DNA of 64,000 nucleotides from Gordionus sp. m RMFG-2023 (taxonomy: Eukaryota > Nematomorpha > Gordioida > Chordodea > Parachordodidae), in NCBI RefSeq assembly GCF_954871325.1, contig NC_088775.1:51685561-51749560 (forward strand), given 5' to 3'. The translations under genes were made by a program, and so were the position numbers. Positions within the stretch are counted from its first letter, which is position 1. Every line of letters starts with the position of its first letter. This document shows, in pieces, positions 10,928 through 22,432 of the stretch. The notes beneath the pieces are model-generated. The model was not told the DNA's origin, searched no databases, and saw only the letters and a list, made by a program, of their open reading frames with translations.

Positions 10928-11180
10928 TTACCGGATCTACCATCATATTTATTTGGCTAAGGTTAATGTTAGATATAACATGGTCTAATATAAAAATTAC
11001 TAAACAACAACCAATTATTTAAAAAAATGTAATAAGGCCTATTTATTTTCTAGTATTTATTAATGGAATCACGTTCGATCTACTATATGCATTAGTAGCA
11101 TACCAAATGAGCTGTCTATTTGTTGGGTTTCGGTAAGTTACTATTTAAATTTGGTAGAATTGGTATTTTGAAAATAAATG

Positions 11181-12327
11181 CAGGTCACTAGCCTTTACAA
11201 TCTCAGGGGGCTCAACTAAAAAAAATTTTATTTTGCGGGCCTTCGGCCCGGGTTTTATATTAATATATTATACTTTTTTAATTTTGCAACCTTTGAACAA
11301 TTATTTAATACAAGACATTTCTAAATATAATATTTTTTATCACAAAATTTAATCCATTTATTCAATATTATATATTTTCGATTGCGAATATAAAAAAAAA
11401 TATTAGTCTAAAGAATTACTAATAAAAAAGGTTAGCCTCAATTGATAATGGTTTTTAAAAACCACACAGGGCGGCGATATAATTTTTATAGCAACCTACA
11501 TTGTCAAAAGGTCATTACACTAATATAACGTTATGTTACCATTTTGGACAATATTTTATAGAATTGACTAATATGGAAAAATTTGCAGGCCTAACCTAAT
11601 CAATAATTCTTAAAGAGGATAATATAAACGAGTAATCTAAACCATAAGACTATATGGGCTAATGATAGATACTGCCAAATCAACGTATAGCAATTTTATA
11701 AAAACCAACCTAATTTGCTAAATAGACTCCTATTATAACATATATTATAACGGAATCACGTGGTCCCCCACCTCCAGGACGGAACCCCCAAGTTGGGTAA
11801 GAAAAAAGTTTGGGATTCGAACACAGAACAGGATTGGTAAGCGACGCTCTTGCCGACTAGGTCACAGACGTTTTAGAAAAATTTCGCTTTTTCAAATATA
11901 TAGTATAATTTATAATAAATTTGGTAGTACCTATCCAAATAAAAAATAAACAAAATACAAATTTGATAGGCTAACTTGAGGCAGTATCTATCATTAATCA
12001 ACTATAAGGTAATTTATATGTATGCATCTAATCTAAAAAATATAGTATTATTAATTTTTAAATAATAAAATATAAATTATATGTATTAACCTAATCTAAT
12101 AATTAAAATAGCACTCATTTAATAAAAATTTAGAGTCTAAATAATATTTAAATAATAAAATAAAATCTATATATAATACTTAATAGAATTCAGAAGGCTA
12201 TCAAAAAATTTATTTTTAGTTCATGGAGATATTAGGAAGCCATTAAGAAAATATTTTTTTCGCTTCAAGGGGCTATTCAAACTTTTCAGGGGGCTATAGC
12301 CCCTACGCCTCCCTAGTGACGCTACTG
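11181..12327. mobile_element. hAT-like element with CAGGTCACTAG ends
   Basis: Left end CAGGTCACTAGCC, right end complementary to CAGTAGCGTCACTAGGGAGG. Just inside are G-rich blocks (CAGGGGGCTCAACT on the left; CAGGGGGCTATAGCCCC on the right). Flanks AATAAATG and AATAAATA match at seven of eight positions, the length expected of hAT. No transposase remains; a SINE lies inside. Confidence 0.65.
11755..11875 (-). mobile_element. tRNA-derived SINE
   Basis: On the minus strand an A box (TGACCTAGTCGG, 11864-11853) is followed about 40 bp later by a B box (GTTCGAATCCC, 11822-11812), the internal RNA polymerase III promoter layout of a tRNA. A T-run and a G-rich body (GGGGGACCACGTGATTCC) follow. The tRNA stems do not fold as an intact gene. 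It sits inside the hAT-like element 11181-12327. Confidence 0.6.
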
Positions 12328-12718
12328 AATAAATATGTTATTGATATTAACAGTTGTATAGTAAATAATCTTTTTTATTATCAAGTAATAGATAGCTTGA
12401 AAATATGTTATTGTAATTAGAGTTGTATGGCAAATAATCCTTCTCATGAGGGAGCACTGGATGGAAGCGATGGCAGAAATTATTTTGCAAAACTTTGACT
12501 TAAATCCCTTGATCTGGAATGGTACAATATAGATATGGTAGTTGTCCCATCTTGTAAATGGAAAATTTTTATCAGGGTGAAGATGAATATCATTATTGTT
12601 AAAATTCACTATTGTATTTATAGCTAAATGTCTGTATTGTTGTAAATTAAAATTCATCTAATAAAAATGTAATAAAATTTTTGATGTTGACAGTGACCTA
12701 TCAATTGTGGAGTAAATC
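12328..12718. other. Intronic stretch without a recognised feature
   Basis: Between two elements with target duplications. A minus-strand frame at 12322-12657 runs across the end of the upstream element and has no recognisable domain, so it is treated as chance. Confidence 0.35.
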
Positions 12719-13625
12719 TAGTGTTGTTAATTGGTTGGTTGTGTAAAACCCAGACCCGGGGTTTGGGTTTGAAAAATCGACCAAACCAGCTCTGAGGACG
12801 AACCCCGAGCACAGACCCGGGGTTTAGACTCGGAATCCAGACCCGGGGTACCCGGGGGGGGGGGGGTGTATAAAATAATTTTTTGATATAGGTATCAAAT
12901 AAAAGGTAATTAAAATATTTTTTTATTGTAATAATAATAATAACTATAGAGGGCAGGTCTAGGTCTTAGGGGGTCAGGAATTTATCAACAAAAAATATCG
13001 ATATGGGTATCAAATAAAATCTAATTTAAATATCTTCAGATTGAAAGTATTCATTTTTTATCTTGATGGGTGTGACTTGGTTTGGAGGTGGATGAAGGGG
13101 AGGGGGGGGTGTAAAAAAATTTTTTTTTGATATGGGTATCAAATAAAAGATAATAATCACTCATAGAGGGCGTGTCTAGGTCTTGGGGGGTCAAGAATAT
13201 TTATCAACATAAAATATCGATATGGGTATCAAATAAAATCTAATTTAAATATCTTTAGATTGAAAGTATTCATTTTCTGTCTTGATGGGTATGACTTGTT
13301 CTGGGGGTGGATGATAGGGGGGGGGGATGTAAAAAATATTTTTTTTGGATATGGGGTATCAAATAAAAGGTAATTAAAAATTTTTTTTATTGTAATAATA
13401 ATAATCACTCATAGATGGCGGGTTAGGTTTTGAGGGGTCAGAATATTTTTATCAACAAAAAATATAGATGTGGGTATCAAATAAATGCTAGTATAAATAT
13501 CTCTTGATTGTAATAATTATACCCTAAGTAGGCGGGATGTCTTAGTTAGTCAGGAATATTTATATAAACACAAAATATTGATATAGAAATCAAATAAATG
13601 GTATTTTTATCTTTTGGAGGGTAAA
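12719..13625 (+). repeat. Left array, about 300-bp units with G-tracts
   Basis: Starts with several ACCCGGGGTTT motifs, then repeats a block containing GATATGGGTATCAAATAAAA, an ATAATAATAATCACTCATAG stretch, GGGGGGTCAGGAATATTTAT and a run of 6-13 G followed by TGTA. Blocks recur near 12870, 13110 and 13340. Confidence 0.75.
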
Positions 13626-13768
13626 ACGATATTTCACCTATTTTAAATATCGGTTATCGGCCAATATTATAAAATTTGCCGATCCGATCCGATATAAAAT
13701 GGCATATTTAACAAAAATAAAATGTTAAAATTTTTTTTAAAAAAGTTATATCTAAAATCATTTATTTT
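13626..13768 (+). mobile_element. hAT family 2 fragment, split by an hAT insertion
   Basis: CGATATTTCACCTATTTTAA, then ATCGGCCAATATT and GATCCGATCCGATATAAAATGG, align with 44090-44135 and with 62436-62520, where the same family 2 sequence is split by the 18-kb element. The left TIR is missing here. Confidence 0.6.
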
Positions 13769-14131
13769 TAGTGTTGTAAACGAAAACGAAATTCGTTTTT
13801 TTGAAAAAAGGTGATGAACGGCGTTCCTTTTTTTTGACGAACTTTGAACGTGAACGCGTGCCTTTTCTTTGATGAACGCGTTCAATTTTACGTTCGTTCA
13901 ATTTTAAAAACACTTTTTATTTTTATTTATTTGAAAAATTAATATTAATCCGCATTTTTTAACAAAAAAGTCTTATATTTTTATTTATTTGAAAAATTAA
14001 TAATCAGCTGTTTTTACTTTTTCCTTTTTCATATTGCAATTAACGTACCATAGTGCTACTGCTAGAGAAGATAAGATTAAAGTTTATTAATTTGAATATT
14101 TTATATTTTAATTTAATAGATTAGCATTTGC

Positions 14132-14263
14132 ATGGATATAAATATTTCATCATCAGATTCTGAAAATCAAAATTCAATATTGGATGAATTAGAATTACCA
14201 TGGCCCAAATATCAAAAATATTTCACTGTTTTAAAATCAATTCCGAGATATCCTTTTTTTTGA
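14132..14263 (+). pseudogene. hAT family 1 transposase N-terminal fragment (copy b)
   Basis: 43-codon frame starting MDINISSSDSENQNSILDEL and containing LPWPKYQKYF, shared with copy c at 27330 (LPWSKYDKYL). Acidic/Ser-rich N-terminal segment; the BED and catalytic regions are deleted. The start is supported by the shared ATG in three copies. Confidence 0.55.
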
Positions 14264-14282
14264 CGAGGAAGAAGAGGGCAGA

Positions 14283-14495
14283 TTGGAGGATGATAACATA
14301 GCTCAATTTTTTGAAACAATGGATAAAACATTAAATGTTTTTAATAAATTCTCCCTTTTAAAAGAATTGTTTATCAAGTATAACACCGCAATCCCTTCAT
14401 CTGCCCCTGTTGAGCGAGTTTTTAGTATAGCTAACGCTGTATTAACAAGCGTTCATGCCTATCAGATGAAAATTTTGAAAAGCAATTATTATTAA
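14283..14495 (+). pseudogene. hAT family 1 transposase C-terminal dimerisation fragment (copy b)
   Basis: 70-codon frame. [20 protein letters not shown] is followed by [12 protein letters not shown], the hATC signature (P-x-S-x-x-x-E-R-V-F-S) used for transposase dimerisation. A frame change after [10 protein letters not shown] separates the last part (the paralogue at 31054-31182 reads [20 protein letters not shown]). The catalytic core between the two ends is missing, so the copy cannot encode transposase. Confidence 0.75.
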
Positions 14496-14939
14496 AAATT
14501 AATAAGAAAATTTTTTTATAAATTTATTTTTTTATCGCTCTATTATATTGTATTTATAATTATATTATCAAAATAAAACTATTATTTTTTATCATGGCTA
14601 ATATATTGTGTTGAAAAATATAAGGCATTTATTTATATTAAATTAAATTTAAAAAAAAATTTATCATAAAATTTTGAACGTATGAACGCGTTCATGAACT
14701 TGAACGTATGAACGCGTTCCGCGTTCCTTTTTTGAATTTGAACGTGAACGCGTTCGATTTTTGTCAATGAACGTTGAACGCGTTCGATTTTTTTAAAAAT
14801 TTTTACAGCACTATTTATTTTTATAAATAAGGGGTCTTATTATATTTTAATAAATTTTGGTCGTTATTTAGCAAATCAGGTTGGTATTTAGAAAATCCCT
14901 ATACGTTGAGTAGTATCTATCTGAAAATTTTTTTGCTGA

Positions 14940-15880
14940 AATAACCAGGCCTGATCAAAAAACCAATTCCCATGCAATTTTCATAAAATTTTGCCATTTA
15001 TTTTTATTGTAATTTAACAACAGTCTTAAATTTAATCTTATTTTCCATTTATTTCTATTGAAATATTTAGAATAAATTTAAATTTGTGATAATAATCATA
15101 TTGGGTGAAAAAAATAATAGGCTCAGCTAAGGGTGGAAAATCCTATGATTTTTGAAAATAGGAATTTCAATATTTCTATCTGCTGTATTTGTCGAGGGAA
15201 GGTTTGAGAAAATTTTTTTAAAATTATAATGGGTCGGACTGGGCTTGGAAAATATTTTTATAAATTATATTGGGCTAGGCTTGGGGATATTTTCAAAATT
15301 ATTATAAGTTTGAATGTTTGGGATTTTTTTATTATTAACTATGGATCAGACATTGACCTAAAACAAAAATTTTTGCAGGCCTGGGCTCGGCTTTATCTAA
15401 AAACTAAGGCTCATAAAATTTGATTTTGATTGTATTTTAAAATTCTTTATTTTTTAAAAATATTTTATTCCAGTTCTCAATCAAAATTCTTATGATTTTT
15501 GGTTGGGCTTGAGGAAATTTTTTAAAAATTAATATGGCCTTGGACTTTGCTAGAAATTTTTTAATATTAAATATTAGGCTTAGTTGATCAGTAATATGTT
15601 AACAAATAATATTGATATATCAATGCTTTAAATATATTTTGACTCAGGACATAATTTACACTTAGTTTTAATGGATTGAACCTGTCCTGAAGGGGGGGAG
15701 GGGATTATAACGAATAAAAATTGGATATTATTTATTATAAAAGTAAGGAGAAAATTCTCATTCCCCGTTATTTTTAACGATCTCAGCAATGCTGATAGAT
15801 AAATCAGAAATTAAGAATATCTTATGAGGTTTACCATTTTCTCCTAAATTTTAATATTTTTATAAAACATATTAATATTA
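14940..15880 (+). repeat. Decayed repeat shared with 63050-63660
   Basis: Contains CCAGGCCTGATCA near 14946, AATCATATTGGGTGAAAA near 15093, several GGGCTNGG blocks with ATTTTTT spacers, and TTTCTCCTAAATTTTAATAT near 15840. The last two recur in the same orientation at 63137 and 63608, and CAGGCCTG recurs near 63437. Probably an old non-autonomous element with G+C-rich subterminal repeats; no ends defined. Confidence 0.45.
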
Positions 15881-16062
15881 AAAAACGCATGTGAGATGTA
15901 CTATGATATTTTCATCACAAATTATAAATTTACAACATAAATATCTTTTTATTATTTAAATGAATCTTTATTTTATTTTATTTAATTTCAATATGTAATA
16001 TTTTGTTACCCCCTTTTATTTTATATAGAATAATAATAATACTCGTTTGTTGCGTTTCGTTT

Positions 16063-17866
16063 AGGTCCGTGAAGTTGGCCCCACAATTTGCTTCGTTAGT
16101 AGAGGTTAGTGTTTCAATCACGTTTGTTGCCGAATTTAAAAATTCAATGGTTTATCAGTTGGTATGATTTGTACCGTTTCCAGTTCGATTTGTACCATCA
16201 CCGTTTTTGAGATATACAAAGAACAAAATATGGGGGGGGGGGGGGACCTCACGACAACCCCCAACTTTTGAATTAAAAAATAAAAAGTACATAGGTCGAT
16301 AAAGAATGATTTGTACCGTTTTCAGTTCGATTTGTACCATCACCGTTTTCCAGCTATTGACCGTTAAAAATATGGCGACAAAATAAAAACACTCAACATT
16401 TATTTATTTTTTAAAATTTTTTAACGTACAACGGTAGAAAATTTTTTTCTCTTCCCAATGATGCCTCAAATTAAGCTTTATCTTCATTATTTATTTCGGA
16501 AATCAAATTATAAACCTTATATTATAGCGTGAAGTTAGCCCCCCCCCCTCCCTCCGATATTCAAAATTTGAGATTTTTCAAATTTTTAAAACTAGATTGA
16601 TTTGTACCTGATTTGTACCGTTTCAAACTCGATTTGTACTATAACCGTTTTCCAGCTATTGACCGATTAATTTATATATATAATTTTAGAATATAGTAAT
16701 TTATATTATATCATTTTATAATATATTAATTGATATTATATCATTTTAGAATATAGGATAAGGTTATCAAAAAATTAGTAAATATTTATGAACAATGATA
16801 AAAGAAATTATACCAAAGGTTTCTATCAAATTTTGAATATCGGGGGAGGGGGGGGGGCTAACTTCACGCTATAATATAAGGTTTAAAATTTGATTTCCGA
16901 AATAAATAATGAAGATAAAGCTTAATTTGAGGCATCATTAGGAAGAGAAAAAATTCTCTACCGTTGTACGTTAAAAAAAATTTTTTTTAAATTTTTGAGT
17001 GTTTTTTATTTTTGGCGCCATATTTTTAACGGTCAATAGCTGTAAAACGGTGATAGTACAAATCGAGTTTGAAACGGTACAAATCGGGTACAAATCAATC
17101 CCGTTTTAAAAATTTGAAAAATCTCAAATTTTGAATATCGGGGGGGGGGGGGGCTAACTTCACGCTATAATATAAGGTTTAAATTTTGATTTCCGAAATA
17201 AATAATGAAGATAAAGCTTATTAGAGGCATCATTAGGAAGAGAAAAAAATTCTCTCTATCGTTGTAAAAAATTTTTTTAAAAAAAATAAATTTTGAGTGT
17301 TTTTTATTTTTGGCGCCATATCTTTAACGGTCAATAGCTGGAAAACAGTTATAGTACAAATCGAGTTTGAAACGGTACAAATCGGGTACAAATCAATCCC
17401 GTTATAAAAATCTCAAATTTTGAATATCGGGGGGGGGGGGGGAGGGCTAACTTCACGCTATAATATAAGGTTTAAATTTTGATCTCCGAAATAAATAATG
17501 AAGATAAAGCTTAATTTGAGGCATTAGGAAGAGAAAAAAATTCTCTATCGTTGTACGTTAAAAAATTTAAAAAAAAATATTTAGTGTTTTTTATTTTTGG
17601 CGCCATATCTTTAACGGTCAATAGCTGGAAAACGGTGATGGTACAAATCGATCTGAAAACGGTACAAATCATTCTCTATCGATCTATGCACTTTTTATTT
17701 TTAAGTTCAAAAGTGGGGGGGGGGGCTGTCGTGAAGTTGACCCCCCATTTTGTTCTTTGAATATGTCAAAAACGGTGATGGTACAAATCGAACTGAAAAC
17801 GGTACAAATCAGTCTAACTGATAAACCATTGAAAATCAAAAAGTGTGGGGCCAACTTCACGGATTT
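16063..17866. mobile_element. Foldback element with G-tracts and a 9-bp target duplication
   Basis: Left end AGGTCCGTGAAGTTGGCCCC; right end is the complement of AAATCCGTGAAGTTGGCCCC. Flanked by the perfect 9-bp repeat GTTTCGTTT (16054-16062 and 17867-17875). The arms are inverted arrays of a roughly 290-bp unit: minus-oriented near 16390-16650, plus-oriented near 16840, 17140 and 17430. Each unit carries a G-run of 10-14 followed by CTAACTTCACGCTATAATAT, a block ending in CCGTTGTACG, the segment GGCGCCATATTTTTAACGG, and several GGTACAAATC motifs. No coding capacity. A 9-bp duplication is the length made by Mutator-like transposases. Confidence 0.85.
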
Positions 17867-18909
17867 GTTTCGTTTCACTTTATTCACTGTAAAATGGTAA
17901 ATTAAGTGGGGGTGGTAATTTGTCTATAAAAAAATATTCAATATAATAATTTTTACTTTGACTTGTTCACTTCTATTTTCCTCTAATTATGTAATATCTT
18001 TGAGAATTAAAAATAAATGATTATATAATATTAAGTATTATATTATGTTTTTTAATAATTTTTATATTCTGTTTCAGTTTTAATATGGTTATTTATATAA
18101 ATAAGAAAAGCGATGCTGATGTTATTTACGATTACGAATATTTTTTTGATATTAGAATAAGAGTTTTGAACATCATAATTAAAAACCAATGTGTTTTCCT
18201 TTTCTTCCAAAATTTTTTTAAAAGAAGGAAAAAATAAAATTTTCATAATTATACCTGTTTTCAACGGGAATGATGGAATAATACATTAGAGACTGGGCAT
18301 TTTTTTAAAAAAAATCAGCTTCGGGCTGTCTTTTAAAAAATTTCAGCCTGGTCGGGTAAGCCACGAAATTTTTTTTAAATTTATCTAAATTTATCAATTT
18401 TATGTTGAATTTTTAATGTAAAATAAAAATATTTGATTATGATTATAAAAACTAGAGGCTTTAATATCACATCTATATTTTAGATTTTAAAATCATGTGC
18501 AAATATATAATTTAATTTTTTTTATCACATAAGAAAACATGGTATTCTATTCAAAAAATTAGCTACAGATATTTAATTTTATTATCAAAAAAACCGAAAA
18601 TAAAAATTATTTTTTAATAAAGTATATTATGAAATATTCGTCCTCTAGGTGATGAAATTAAACAAACTCAAGTTCGTATCTAATTCTAACTAGGATCAGG
18701 ATGGTATAGCTGGAGATAATCTCTCAGCTAACCTACATAATAATTCATTTTAATCCTATTTGATTTATAAGCCCTAAGTGGTCCCGATTAAATAACCATA
18801 AGCTGAGTTGCTTGATTTGAAATATTTGAAAGAACATTATTCATCTGGACACCGGGTCTGAACCTCGGGTCTGGGTTTTACACAACCAACCAATTAACAA
18901 CACTACCAT

Positions 18910-19718
18910 TAAGAGATCAAGAGTGAATAAGGTTATTTTAGTAGAAAAATATTTTAATTGGCTTCTATTTTATAGTCATATTAATATTTTGTGTTGATAA
19001 AAAATTTCCTGGCCCTACAAAACCTAGACCATTAAGAGTTTAATTTTATTACAATAAAAAATATTTTAGTAACCTATTATTTAATGCCCATAATAAAAAA
19101 ATATTTTTTTACCCTCCAAAAGATATTTAAAATACCATTTACTTGATTCCTATGTCAATATTTTGTGTTTCTATAAATATTCCTGACTAACTAAGACATC
19201 CCGCCTACTTAGAGTATAATTATTACAATCAAGAGATATTTATACTAGATTTATTTGATACCCACTTCGATATTTTGTGTTGATAAAAATATTCTAACCC
19301 CTCAAAACCTAGCCCGCCATCTATGAGTGATTATTATTATTACAATAATAAAAAATTTTATTTACCTTTTATTTGATACCCATATCAAATTAAATATTTT
19401 TTAGACACCCCCTCCAACCACCCCCCAGACCAAGTCATACCCATCAAGACAACTTTTAATCTAAAGATATTTAAATTAGATTTTATTTGATACCCATATC
19501 GATATTTTATGTTGATAAAAATATTCCTGACCCCCCAAGACCTAGACCCGCCCTCTATGAGTGATTATTATTATTACAATAAAAAAATATTTTAATTACC
19601 TTTTATTTGATACCCATATCAAAAAAAATATTTTATACACCCTCCCCCGGGTACCCCGGGTCGGCCTGAGCACATAAAAGGTTCGTAAATTTTACGACCA
19701 AGCAAATTAACAACACTA
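18910..19718 (-). repeat. Right G-tract array, inverted copy of 12719-13625
   Basis: Contains TTTTATTTGATACCCATATC, CTATGAGTGATTATTATTAT and CCCCGGGT blocks that are complements of the left array. Ends in AACAACACTA. Confidence 0.75.
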
Positions 19719-21175
19719 AGTACATCTACTAATAAATTCAAAACCCTCTATATGGAGTTAATTCTATCAATGGCCATTATATTGCCAATCCCAATATCAA
19801 ATAGGCATTTGATACTCTATTCTCAAATGAGTGTATTATGTGAGATCATGGTATGAAAGCTTTAATTAAAAAGATGGTTTCATAGGGTAATTGATCTATA
19901 ACAGAATTGTAGGGATTTGTGATGGAGAGGGAGGAATACTGATAGTGAAGAGTTTGTATATTTGAATACCTCGATGCAATAGAGCAGTATAATCCGCTTC
20001 AAAAAGAGCAAAGGCACTTATTTAACATATAAATTTGTGATTAATTTGGGTGATTGTGCAATTTAGAATCCCAAATTTATTTGATTGAAATTATTTTTAA
20101 GATGATATTAGATTAGAGTGAATATAATGTTATTTTAAGTGGTTTTTAACTGATTTTACTTATTAGATTTAGAAAAAAATACAACTGTTGGATAGTTACT
20201 ATAAATTTCATTAATTAAAAAAAAATTGTTTCTGTTATTATAACTAAATTTTATATATCCTTATTTTTCTGGATACTAAACCCTGATGCTGCCTGAACCC
20301 AAACTTGGTTCAGAGATTTTTCACTGAACTCAAATCTTAACCCTTAAAAAGAAGGTTCACACCCCCATAACCAATAACGGAAAGAAACTTTTATTTGATA
20401 ATTTTATAAGAAAAAGAGTTAGAAATATCTTTTTTTAAAGGGGTCATACTACAAGCTTAATCTAAATATCTTGTCTCCCCATTGCAATCAAATTAGGCAG
20501 TTTCAAAATGTAATTGTGATTTTTAATGCGAATGGCTCAAAAGAGATGGGAAATGCTATCAATTTTGGATGAACTGTGATACTAAATTGAAGATAAGATA
20601 TAGAATAGATATTTTTTGAAAAAACAATATTTTATATAAAGAGAAAAGATAGATTAGATCGTAATTTAAATCGATATAAAATTAACAAATCAGTACTAAC
20701 ACTGTTAAGTATTATATTATATAATATTTATATAATATATAAATACACCTAGTAAAAATTAGTTAAACCCTATTTTCATGTGATATTCAAAATTGACTAA
20801 TCAATTATTATTTAAACGAGATAATTGTAGATATCCAATAAGTTAAATTTTATAAAGATAAATGCCTGGCCAAAAAACATATTTTTTAAAAACAAGAAAA
20901 AAATACTAAATTGAGTCCTATTTTTGATGGAATTTGTAAACTTTGATCAAAAGTTTAGAAACTAAGACTAGCATACCTTATTGTACACCCCCCCCCCCCA
21001 ATATATATATAACAATAAAAATAACTTTTTAAATCCTTAGTAAACAAGTATATAAAATAATTGTTTAGATTCGAATTTTGATAAATCCAGTCGATTACAT
21101 ACGTATTTTTACCCGGCGAAATCGTTCAAAAATATATTATTATATATAAATAATTATATACATACCTTCAATCTC
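19719..21175. other. Intronic or intergenic stretch without a supported gene
   Basis: No element ends recognised. From about 19740 to 20010 the composition is more balanced, but every frame is broken and no domain could be named. A C-run at 20990-20999 is followed by an A+T-rich stretch up to the GTATGT donor at 21175. Confidence 0.35.
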
Positions 21176-21293
21176 TTGTTCGTCCAAAAGTGGGTAATTA
21201 ATATGTGCAGCTTTATCGATTACGGGTTCCCAATTCACCAAGGAACCCGACTTGGGCTTAGTGATTTGATTTTCGAGGTTCATGACAATTTAA
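21176..21293 (-). CDS. First coding exon of an unidentified host gene (pairs with 3276-3514)
   Basis: On the minus strand ATG (21293-21291) opens a 39-codon frame: MNLENQITKPKSGSLVNWEP, then VIDKAAHINYPLLDEQEIE. It ends one base into the next codon at a consensus donor (GAAG, then GTATGT). Composition and amino-acid use are clearly non-random in an A+T-rich background, with no transposon motif. Phase 1 at this donor matches the phase of the terminal exon at 3276-3514. The start is chosen because it is the only in-frame ATG; stops lie upstream. Function unknown. If the two exons belong together the protein is 118 residues: an acidic N-terminal half and a basic C-terminal half. Confidence 0.6.
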
Positions 21294-22432
21294 TATACTA
21301 ATGTAACACAGGGAAGTTTAGTATTTATTTATTTTCGCGAATATATATAACTTTTTTTACAATATATTAATTATTGGATTAAATTTAAATCAAAATAGTT
21401 AATTAGGATAATTTAAAAAAAGGTATAGAACAAGACGTTGTTAAAAACATTTCGACGGCGCTCTATTCGACTAGGATAGATGGTCTATATTTTCCGTATA
21501 TGTCGGCCATAGAAAATGATAATTATTTGTAATTTTTTGAGCAAGAGTATTTATTTTTTAAAAAATGATAAATTTAATATATATTATATATTTTGCTTTA
21601 ATTTGTTATATATGTATATTGCTATTGCTATTGTATATTATTATATATTTTTTAATTATTGTATTTTGTTATGTTTTTGTTAACAATGTTCTTTTCAGAG
21701 GAGGGGAATAAAATTTAATTTAAATAATTGAAATGAGTATGAAGGATTAAAATGGGTATTCCTTGTGGTTGACTAAATTAATATAAAATTGACTGGAATA
21801 TTTTATGACTTTTATATACATTGATGTTGAAATGTTTGAGAACTGCATTTAGAATCAGGTAAAACTTCATGGCTTTCTCGCCGAATAAAATTTGATATGC
21901 ATTGTATCTATATAAAATAAAATATATTTTATTATTGGCGTATTTAGAGGTATATTATATAAAAGGAAAATAAATAATTTTTAAAAATTCTATATAAAAA
22001 TTATCCGTTATAAAATGGAACAATGAACAGTATCTCGAGAACTAGGTGTGCTAGCGCGGTAAAATAAACAGCTCTCACATTTTTACGGACCTTAATAATT
22101 CTAGCAATTTTTAACCATTTTAAAAAGGGTCCGCCGAAAATGGACTTTTTGATCGATTTGCAGGTAATGACCCAGAAATTCAAAATTTTAGTATAAAAAA
22201 ATCAAAATATTATGTCATTGGTAAATTAGCTACAAAATTTTTATCAAAATTTGTAGTTTCGTATAGCTCCATCTATTTTATTCGAATAAAAATTTTAATT
22301 TTTGAAAAAAATGAATATGTCGGAAGGAAATTGAAAAAATAGATTTACATTAATGATAATATAATTCTTTAGATTTAGTTTATTTTATGGATATTGGCAT
22401 GTATATTAAATTAGTAGTAAATTATAAATGTG
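21294..22432. other. Region upstream of the minus-strand first exon
   Basis: Would hold the promoter and 5' UTR of the gene starting at 21293. A more G+C-rich patch at 21445-21510 (ACGACGGCGCTC-like and TATGTCGGCC) is the best candidate for promoter-proximal sequence. No TATA box can be singled out in such A+T-rich DNA. Balanced composition at 22020-22170 (CTCGAGAACTAGGTGTG, CCGCCGAAAATGGAC) is unexplained. Confidence 0.3.

Larger units (their letters stand above)
13769..14813 (+). mobile_element. hAT family 1, copy b, complete ends
   Basis: Begins TAGTGTTGTAAACG and ends TTTTTACAGCACTA, flanked by perfect 8-bp target duplications TTTATTTT (13761-13768 and 14814-14821). GAACGCGTTC motifs crowd both ends, probably subterminal transposase-binding sites. 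At 1045 bp it is an internally deleted derivative that keeps only the N- and C-terminal coding ends. Confidence 0.9.
12719..19718. mobile_element. 7-kb element with inverted G-tract arrays (hAT-like)
   Basis: Left end TAGTGTTGTTAATTGGTTGG; right end is the complement of TAGTGTTGTTAATTTGCTTGG. Flanks AGTAAATC and AGTACATC agree at seven of eight positions. Both arms (12719-13625 and 18910-19718) are arrays of the same unit in opposite orientation. The TAGTGTTG end resembles hAT family 1. An internal block at 18846-18905 repeats the left TIR, so a second copy or rearrangement is also present. The middle is filled by later insertions (13626-14813, 14940-15880, 16063-17866). Confidence 0.6.
3515..21175 (-). 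other. Candidate 17.7-kb intron filled with transposons
   Basis: Runs from the donor GTATGT just after the exon ending at 21176 to the acceptor TTTTACCAG before 3514. Both flanking exons are in phase 1. About 14 kb of it is assignable to elements (4243-5095, 5109-7267, 7560-10370, 11181-12327, 12719-19718). No internal exon with compatible phase was found by eye. A possible alternative last exon uses the acceptor GATGGTAG near 10938, giving a 22-codon frame that ends in LKNE. If the two main exons are unrelated, this is intergenic DNA. Confidence 0.4.

Noticed and set aside
17551-17887. Overlapping frames on both strands inside the G-tract foldback
   Set aside because: They run through homopolymers and the arm unit, and are not conserved between units. 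The frame at 16155-16343 is the same kind.
12719-18905. Pairing the left TIR at 12719 with the TIR-like block ending 18905
   Set aside because: The match is closer in sequence, but the flanks (AGTAAATC and CCATTAAG) disagree. The end at 19718 has flanks matching at seven of eight positions and a full inverted array.
19740-20010. Possible further retroelement fragment
   Set aside because: Composition is more balanced than the surroundings, but no domain motif could be matched in any frame.
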